From: Rariglobus sp041662485
GTDB taxonomy: Bacteria; Verrucomicrobiota; Verrucomicrobiia; Opitutales; Opitutaceae
Length of the DNA: 64,000 nucleotides
Reading direction: 5' to 3'
Assembly (NCBI GenBank): GCA_041662485.1
Contig: JBAZSJ010000006.1
Location: 62,001-126,000 of the forward strand
Below are positions 59,375 through 64,000 of the stretch, one piece after another. The position numbers were made by a program, and so were the translations under genes. The notes under the pieces are model-generated. The model saw only the letters and a program-made list of their open reading frames with translations. It searched no databases and was not told where the DNA came from. The first letter of the stretch is position 1. Every line of letters starts with the position of its first letter.

Positions 59375-60271
59375 ATGCGACTGTCCTCCTCCACCACCTC
59401 CGACCAGGTCCTCGCCCAGCTTCAACGGCTCAGCACCCGTCAGGCGGAACTTCAGAACCAGGTCGCCACCGGACAGCGCATCTTTCAACCCGGCGACGAC
59501 CCCGCCGCCGTCGGCCGCCTCATCTCCGCGCAGATGGAACGCAGCTCCATCTCCCAATACGGCCGCAACGCCGACGCCGCCCTCGAATACTCCAAGACCT
59601 CCTACTCCGGCCTCGACCAGATGAAAAAACTCTCCGACCGCGCCGGAGAACTCGCCGTCCTCGGCACCGGCAGCATCGGCGCCGAAGCCATGCGCGCCTA
59701 CGCCTCCGAGGTGAACCAGCTCGTCGAACAGGCCGCCACCCTCGGCAACACCCGCCTCCGCAACGACTACATCTTCGGCGGCACCGCCACCACCTCCGCC
59801 CCCTACGCCGTCACCCGCGACGCCTCCGGCCAGATCACCTCCGCCGCCTACGCCGGCGACACCGGACGCCTCTCCGTCCCCCTCGCCGACGGCGCGTCCA
59901 TCCAGCCCACCCCGGATTCCGCCACCAACACCGGCCTCTCCGATTTCATGAACCGCCTCGTCGCCCTCCGCGACGCCCTCCAGTCCGGCGACGCCAACGC
60001 CGTCCAGGCCGTCCGCCCCGCTCTCGACGCCTCCGAAAACCTCCTCGTCTCCTCCCTCAGCGAACACGGCGCCATCCAACTCCGCATCGAGGTCGCCCAG
60101 GCCCAGCAAAGCGCCCGCCTCGGCGAACTCGACCGCCAGATCTCCGCCGAGGCCGACGCCGATCTTCCCTCCACCATCGTCAAACTCAACCAGACCACCC
60201 AGGCCTACGAAGCCGCCCTCAGTTCGTCCGCCACCCTCCTCAAGATGTCCCTGCTCGACTACATCCGCTGA
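59375..60271 (+). CDS. flgL: Flagellar hook-associated protein FlgL (HAP3)
   Basis: This 298-residue flagellin-like protein joins FlgK to the filament. N-terminal QLQRLSTRQAELQNQVATGQ and RIFQPGDDPAAVGRLISAQM match FlgL/flagellin D0-D1. RLRNDYIFGGTATTSAPY is the typical FlgL mid-motif, and the C-terminus ends AYEAALSSSATLLKMSLLDY. The ATG at 59375, 16 nt after flgK, was chosen because longer upstream extensions are antithetical to the family length. Confidence 0.96.
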   Translation: MRLSSSTTSDQVLAQLQRLSTRQAELQNQVATGQRIFQPGDDPAAVGRLISAQMERSSISQYGRNADAALEYSKTSYSGLDQMKKLSDRAGELAVLGTGSIGAEAMRAYASEVNQLVEQAATLGNTRLRNDYIFGGTATTSAPYAVTRDASGQITSAAYAGDTGRLSVPLADGASIQPTPDSATNTGLSDFMNRLVALRDALQSGDANAVQAVRPALDASENLLVSSLSEHGAIQLRIEVAQAQQSARLGELDRQISAEADADLPSTIVKLNQTTQAYEAALSSSATLLKMSLLDYIR

Positions 60272-60300
60272 CCGACCTCCCGCTCCACCACTCACCCTCC

Positions 60301-60738
60301 ATGAAAGTCCTCGCCGAATCCCCCCTGCCTCCCTCGCCCGAAACTCCGACCGCGCTCGAACTCCATTTCCCCTCCGGCCTCGTCGGCTTCCCCGAACACC
60401 GCCGCGGAGAAGTCTTCCACTTCGCCGATCAGCTCCCCTTCCAATGGCTCCGCCTGCACGGCCCCTCCCCGCTGCACTTCGTCGTCATCGACCCCTCGGG
60501 CCTCGTGCCCGACTACGCCCCGGAACTCTTCGACGACGACGCCACCGCGCTCGGCATCGCCGACTCCGCCGACGCCCTCGTGCTCAACATCGTCACCGTG
60601 CGCGACCAGGCCTCCACCGCCACCGTCAATCTCGTCGGCCCGCTCATCATCAACCGCCGCACCGGCGTCGCCCGCCAGGTCGTCGTCGCCAACCACTCCC
60701 AATACAGCGCACGCCAACCGCTCGTCACCGCGAGCTGA
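60301..60738 (+). CDS. fliW: Flagellar assembly factor FliW
   Basis: This 145-residue small beta-barrel protein matches FliW: LHFPSGLVGFPEHRRGEVFH, SPLHFVVIDPSGLVPDYAPE, VLNIVTVRDQASTATVNLVG and PLIINRRTGVARQVVVANHS. In Bacillus, FliW binds CsrA and is displaced by flagellin, tying flagellin translation to export. The adjacent csrA and fliC genes suggest the same circuit here. Confidence 0.95.
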   Translation: MKVLAESPLPPSPETPTALELHFPSGLVGFPEHRRGEVFHFADQLPFQWLRLHGPSPLHFVVIDPSGLVPDYAPELFDDDATALGIADSADALVLNIVTVRDQASTATVNLVGPLIINRRTGVARQVVVANHSQYSARQPLVTAS

Positions 60739-60750
60739 CCCTTCCCCGCC

Positions 60751-61014
60751 ATGCTTGTCCTCACCCGCAAGGTAAACGAAGCCATCGTCATCGGTGACAA
60801 CATCGAGATCCGCATCACGCGCATCGATGGCGACATCGTGAAAATCGGCATCCAGGCCCCCCGCGAAATCTCCATCGTTCGCAAGGAGGTCCTCATCGAC
60901 ATCGCCGCCAGCAACAAGGCCGCCGCCGTCGCCCCGCCCGCCGCAAACGGCGCCGCCCATCGCCTGCCCTCGCTGCCCCGCCTCGTCCCGCCCGCCGGCC
61001 CCGCCACGACCTGA
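60751..61014 (+). CDS. csrA: Translational regulator CsrA
   Basis: This 87-residue RNA-binding dimer begins MLVLTRKVNEAIVIGDNIEI and has RITRIDGDIVKIGIQAPREI with the key Arg in VRKEVL, all canonical. A ~30-residue Ala/Pro-rich tail (from ~55) is longer than usual (most CsrA are 55-75 residues). It lies between fliW and fliC with 12-nt and 20-nt gaps. The expected target, the fliC leader, contains no GGA motif. Confidence 0.96.
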   Translation: MLVLTRKVNEAIVIGDNIEIRITRIDGDIVKIGIQAPREISIVRKEVLIDIAASNKAAAVAPPAANGAAHRLPSLPRLVPPAGPATT

Positions 61015-61034
61015 ACCCACCCACGCCTACGCCC

Positions 61035-61907
61035 ATGTCCTCGATCAATCTCAACCAGCACTCCCTCTCCATCGCGTCCGGCCTCTCGCGACTCCAGCCC
61101 ATCACCGACGCCATCTCGGCGCGCGTCTCGTCCGGCAAACGCATCGACAAACCCTCGGTCGACGTCGCCGGCGCCGCCCGGGCCTCCAAGCTCGACTCCC
61201 AGCAGGCCGGCCTCCGCGCCGTCGAGACCAACCTCCAGAACGGCGTCAGCCGCATGCAGGTCGGCACCAGCCAGCTCGACACCATCGCCGGCATCGTCAC
61301 CCGCATGAGCGAGATCGCCACGCTCAACACCAACTCCACCCAGAGCACCGCCGACCGCGCCCTTTACCAGACCGAGTTCGCCCAGCTCCAAGGCCAGCTC
61401 CGCCAGACCATCGGCGGCACCACCGCGGAGATCGGCGGCGCCACCGACGTCACCAACCCGCTCGGGGCCTTCGGCGGCACCGCCCTCTTCGGCCCCGGTC
61501 CCGGCGAGACGCTCACCATCGGCCTCCATTCCGACGAACGCCTCACCCTGCCCGTGATGAATTTCCGCACCGGCGCGCTCGGCGATCTCATCCATCAGGA
61601 CGCCTCGGGAGCCTACACCACCACCATCGAAAACTCCCAGGCCACGCTCGGCGCCTCCCTCGACCAGACCTCCGGCGCGCAAGCCCTCGTCGGTTCCGTG
61701 CAGAGCCGCCTGGAGTTCGCCGCCGGCGTGGCCGTCACCGCCAGCACCAACCACGAAGCCGCGCTCTCCGTCATCCGCGACGCCGACATCGCCGCCGACA
61801 GCACCGCCCTCGCCCGCCTGCAAATCCTCTCCGAAAGCCACACCGCCATGCTCGCCCAGGCCCGCGACACCACCGGAAAACTCATCTCCCTGCTTTCGAG
61901 AAATTAG
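61035..61907 (+). CDS. fliC: Flagellin (short)
   Basis: This 290-residue filament protein has N-terminal D0/D1 (SIASGLSRLQPITDAISARV, SGKRIDKPSVDVAGAARASK) and C-terminal D1/D0 (IRDADIAADSTALARLQILS, then SHTAMLAQARDTTGKLISLL). The central region is small, with no large D2/D3 surface domains. It is the only flagellin in the window and the last gene of block three, so it could be read from the flgF promoter. No Shine-Dalgarno and no sigma-28 promoter are evident in the 20-nt leader. Confidence 0.95.
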   Translation: MSSINLNQHSLSIASGLSRLQPITDAISARVSSGKRIDKPSVDVAGAARASKLDSQQAGLRAVETNLQNGVSRMQVGTSQLDTIAGIVTRMSEIATLNTNSTQSTADRALYQTEFAQLQGQLRQTIGGTTAEIGGATDVTNPLGAFGGTALFGPGPGETLTIGLHSDERLTLPVMNFRTGALGDLIHQDASGAYTTTIENSQATLGASLDQTSGAQALVGSVQSRLEFAAGVAVTASTNHEAALSVIRDADIAADSTALARLQILSESHTAMLAQARDTTGKLISLLSRN

Positions 61908-61940
61908 GGCGTTAAGAGCAAAATTGTGGCCGTCAAGGAG

Positions 61941-62010
61941 GTCGGACCTCCCGGTCCGACCACGGTGGAATCCCGCTCACGACCATCAGGACGGACCTGG
62001 AGGTCCGTCC
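61941..62010. repeat. Pair of extragenic palindromes in opposite orientation (BIME-like), locus C
   Basis: First hairpin: GTCGGACC (61941-61948) and GGTCCGAC (61953-61960), loop TCCC. Second: GGACGGACC (61989-61997) and GGTCCGTCC (62002-62010), loop TGGA. AAGGAG precedes the first and TCC follows the second. The layout copies locus A at 25890-25960. It lies 33 nt after fliC, between converging genes. Confidence 0.75.
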
Positions 62011-62136
62011 TCCTCACAGCCCATTTACCGGCTATAGTTTTACTGGATATGCTCCGGACAAAGTTTAGAGAGGCCTGATTCGAAACTTGGGTATCCCGTC
62101 AGACAATACCCATGGCCCAGATATGCGCCCTCCTTT

Positions 62137-63441
62137 TCACGGCATCCAATTGGGAACGTATAGCCCCGTGCCTCCCATTACTCGCAGAGTCACTCTCTTG
62201 TCCTTGGCCGCCCATTCGGACCACGTTGCGCATTTCAACGCATCGCAAAGGCTGTCACTGAGCACGACCTCAACCGCGCTCGGCATCTGCGCCTGCAGCC
62301 AGTGCAGCAGTTCGGGAGATGCGGGCATATTCAAAACGCAAACCCGGCTCTTGGGCGGCAGCTTGTCGGGCACGTTGCCCGAGAGAATCCAAGTAGCCTG
62401 ACTATCCGCTGGTAGGCTAATAGTGGCCGTCGGATAGAGCACCCAAACCGAATCAGACTGTTCCCGAACGTCCTGCCCCCACTTGTTGCCGAGCACGTCC
62501 GGGTTGGGATCGTAGAGGACGAAGCTCGGTTTAGCGTCGCCCCATCTGACGATTTGCGAGCCACCCTCCACCAACTGACCGTCACTCAGTCGCCAGCCGA
62601 CGACATGGAGGGCGCCCAAGACAACGAGAGCGGCACCGCCGACGCGGAGAGCTACCAATGGCCCTGCCCACTCTCTCCGGCGAATTCTCCAGGCCAAGGC
62701 GGCGACCAGCCATGCGAGCGGCAGCGCCCAGACCTGCCAGACGCTCGCCGTGGTGCTGAAGATCGCGGCCACGAAGAATGCCAGCCAGACACCCGCTGCA
62801 GTCACAAGGTAGGGCGGGACCGCTGGGCCCGCCGGGTTTGCCCTCCGTGTCGGCCAGACCAGCCAGCAGAGGCCGGCCCACGAAAGCGCGTAGCCGATGC
62901 GGGCGACCAGACCATGCTCGGCGAGCCACGTCAGGTGGAAGTTGATTAACGATAGGTAACCTCGCCGGTCGCCTATCTCTTGATACCATTGGGCGAAAAC
63001 TGATGGGGTATTGCCGACGCCCCACCCGTGCGGAGCGTCCCACAGCATCGCCAGGCCAGCCCGCCAGAGTTCGCGGCGTGAATCATCGCCATAGGTGAAA
63101 CGCCCCCAAACGCCTCGAATGGTGCCGTATGTGATCACCAACCCGACCACCACGAGCAGAGAGGCCCACGCCCAGCGAGGGAATCGCGGCCGGGCCACTG
63201 CCGCCAGCAGCCCCAGTCCGCAGGTCGCCGCGATCAAACCTCCTCGGGACTTGGTTGCCACGAGCAAGATCGTAAGAGCCGTGCCGATGAGAAGCCCCGC
63301 GATCTGCCAGTGGTGTTTGGATCTGAGTCCCAGCCAGCCGCAGGACACGAGCGCACAGGCAAGCACGACGGCGCTCTGATTGGTGCTCGCCGGACCAAGT
63401 CCCAGAAAATCGAAGCGATCCCCGAATAAGGCGGTCAGCAT
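62137..63441 (-). CDS. O-antigen ligase family (Wzy_C-like) membrane protein
   Basis: This 434-residue polytopic protein has several membrane segments in the first ~280 residues (VVLACALVSCGWLGL, ASLLVVVGLVITYGTI, AGVWLAFFVAAIFSTTASVW). The ligase signature region is DSRRELWRAGLAMLWDAPHG followed by WGVGNTPSVFAQWYQE. A soluble C-terminal part (~300-434) follows. Members transfer or polymerise surface glycans. It begins abruptly at SAVVLACALVS, so the first membrane helices common in this family appear to be missing; an in-frame stop lies just upstream of the ATG. It may be naturally short or broken. Confidence 0.72.
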   Translation of the reverse strand: MLTALFGDRFDFLGLGPASTNQSAVVLACALVSCGWLGLRSKHHWQIAGLLIGTALTILLVATKSRGGLIAATCGLGLLAAVARPRFPRWAWASLLVVVGLVITYGTIRGVWGRFTYGDDSRRELWRAGLAMLWDAPHGWGVGNTPSVFAQWYQEIGDRRGYLSLINFHLTWLAEHGLVARIGYALSWAGLCWLVWPTRRANPAGPAVPPYLVTAAGVWLAFFVAAIFSTTASVWQVWALPLAWLVAALAWRIRRREWAGPLVALRVGGAALVVLGALHVVGWRLSDGQLVEGGSQIVRWGDAKPSFVLYDPNPDVLGNKWGQDVREQSDSVWVLYPTATISLPADSQATWILSGNVPDKLPPKSRVCVLNMPASPELLHWLQAQMPSAVEVVLSDSLCDALKCATWSEWAAKDKRVTLRVMGGTGLYVPNWMP

Positions 63442-63490
63442 GGCTCAGGGTTGTCGGGGGCGCTATGTGCAGTCGCCGCTTTCGCGTCGC

Positions 63491-64000
63491 TCATTTCTCG
63501 AAAAGGGGTCCCCATGCGACGGCAACTTCACGCGTGGGAAGAGCCGTCTGGTAACGGCCCTCGACCAAATGCGCCTTCTCGAAGGGGAACGCCTGCTGGT
63601 TGAGCCAGTCGCCCACGTAGCCGGGGTGACGCATGAGCCGAGAGGGATCGCCCTTGAATTGAGGTGCCTTGTCCCGGTAGTCCGGCAGGTAGGGAAGCAA
63701 ATAGTCGAAAAAGGCCACGGTCAGCCGGTCTATCTCCGGGCTGCCGGCGTGCCCCAAGTTCTCCCCGGCCTTATAGATGACGGGGTATCCCAGCTCCAAC
63801 GCGTTGTAGTAAAACCGTTGCGACGCAGCATAGCCATACTCCCGCTCACCCGTGGTCACCAACCATTCCAGGCTCTTCCCGGCCGGAGTGGGGATATCGT
63901 AGGAGCTGTTTACGTGGATGTGGATGGCGGCGAAATACTCGGGCTTGCGCAGCACGAGGCGATGGGCCGTTTGCGCGCCGTTGGATATGCCGTCGATCAG
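63491..64000 (-). CDS. Alpha/beta hydrolase, C-terminal part (truncated by window edge)
   Basis: The frame stays open to the right edge of the window, so the N-terminus is missing; ~169 codons are visible. Reading from the edge gives LIDGISNGAQTAHRLVLRKP, with GISNGA as the nucleophile elbow (Ser codon 63983-63985). Downstream, LEWLVTTGEREYGYAASQRF and YKAGENLGHAGSPEIDRLTV place Glu/Asp and His179-type residues in esterase-like positions. The fold is probably a serine esterase or peptidase; the substrate is unknown. The ligase-like gene starts 49 nt downstream. Confidence 0.7.
   Translation of the reverse strand: MIDGISNGAQTAHRLVLRKPEYFAAIHIHVNSSYDIPTPAGKSLEWLVTTGEREYGYAASQRFYYNALELGYPVIYKAGENLGHAGSPEIDRLTVAFFDYLLPYLPDYRDKAPQFKGDPSRLMRHPGYVGDWLNQQAFPFEKAHLVEGRYQTALPTREVAVAWGPLFEK

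Noticed and set aside
61015..61034. CsrA-binding site (GGA) in the fliC leader
   Set aside because: The leader is ACCCACCCACGCCTACGCCC and has no GGA.
61015..61034. Sigma-28 promoter for fliC
   Set aside because: No TAAA-N15-GCCGATAA-like sequence is visible upstream; the gap to csrA is only 20 nt.
1..64000. tRNA, rRNA or CRISPR features
   Set aside because: No cloverleaf T-loop signatures, rRNA segments or regularly spaced direct repeats were seen on either strand.

Overview
The window is a high-GC bacterial chromosome segment. It most likely comes from Verrucomicrobiota, family Opitutaceae or a close relative. That is an inference from the mix of a PEP-CTERM protein with autotransporter-type beta-strand repeats, a heparinase II/III-like lyase, several secreted carbohydrate esterases, LacI regulators and a complete flagellar locus. 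A second clue is that almost no gene has a Shine-Dalgarno sequence; leaders are short and C-rich. No rRNA, tRNA, CRISPR array or clear insertion sequence was seen.

Region 1 (1-7154) is small-molecule catabolism. It starts with a truncated Gfo/Idh/MocA-like oxidoreductase. A minus-strand operon follows (SDR epimerase, DapA-family lyase/aldolase, L-serine dehydratase beta and alpha, then a TetR regulator), joined by ATGA stop/start overlaps. It is divergent from an M20 amidohydrolase and a LacI regulator. A TAAGTA-N10-TACTTA palindrome lies in the divergent promoter. A 93-nt nested inverted repeat follows the LacI gene.

Region 2 (7155-22562) is polysaccharide metabolism. It holds the PEP-CTERM protein with its own terminator, a secreted heparinase-like lyase, a four-gene minus-strand operon (GH37, sialate O-acetylesterase-like protein, GH30, acetyl-xylan-esterase-like hydrolase), an RlmM-like rRNA methyltransferase, and a coupled GT4-fusion/GH130 phosphorylase pair. 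Region 3 (22574-25879) has an adenosylcobalamin-dependent ribonucleotide reductase divergent from a BON-domain lipoprotein.

Region 4 (26042-61907) is motility. A chemotaxis operon cheR-cheB-(receiver/HD-GYP-like)-cheD runs leftward. Three rightward flagellar blocks follow: (a) flgBC-fliEFGHIJ-motE-fliK-flgDE-fliLMNOPQR; (b) flhB-flhA-flhF-orf-fliA-motAB-orf; (c) flgF-flgG-flgA-flgH-flgI-flgJ-flgN-flgK-flgL-fliW-csrA-fliC. Each block is headed by a GG-N10-GC element that fits a sigma-54 promoter and lies within 20 nt of the first start codon. Together the blocks supply the export gate, ATPase complex, MS and C rings, rod, hook, P and L rings, hook-filament junction, stator, flagellin, FliA, and FliW/CsrA. 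FliD, FliS, FlgM, FlhG, CheA, CheW and CheY are not in the window. Several parts are minimal or degenerate: FlgJ without muramidase, short FlgE, FlgD and FliC, FlhF with an altered P-loop, and an HD-GYP domain missing metal ligands.

Region 5 (61908-64000) is an O-antigen-ligase-like membrane protein and a truncated alpha/beta hydrolase, both on the minus strand.

The least explained structures are: a dispersed family of hairpins with constant loops and variable stems, found in convergent gene gaps and once inside the RlmM-like gene; a 135-bp MITE-like inverted repeat before flgF; and the possible sigma-54, nearly leaderless organisation of the flagellar blocks.
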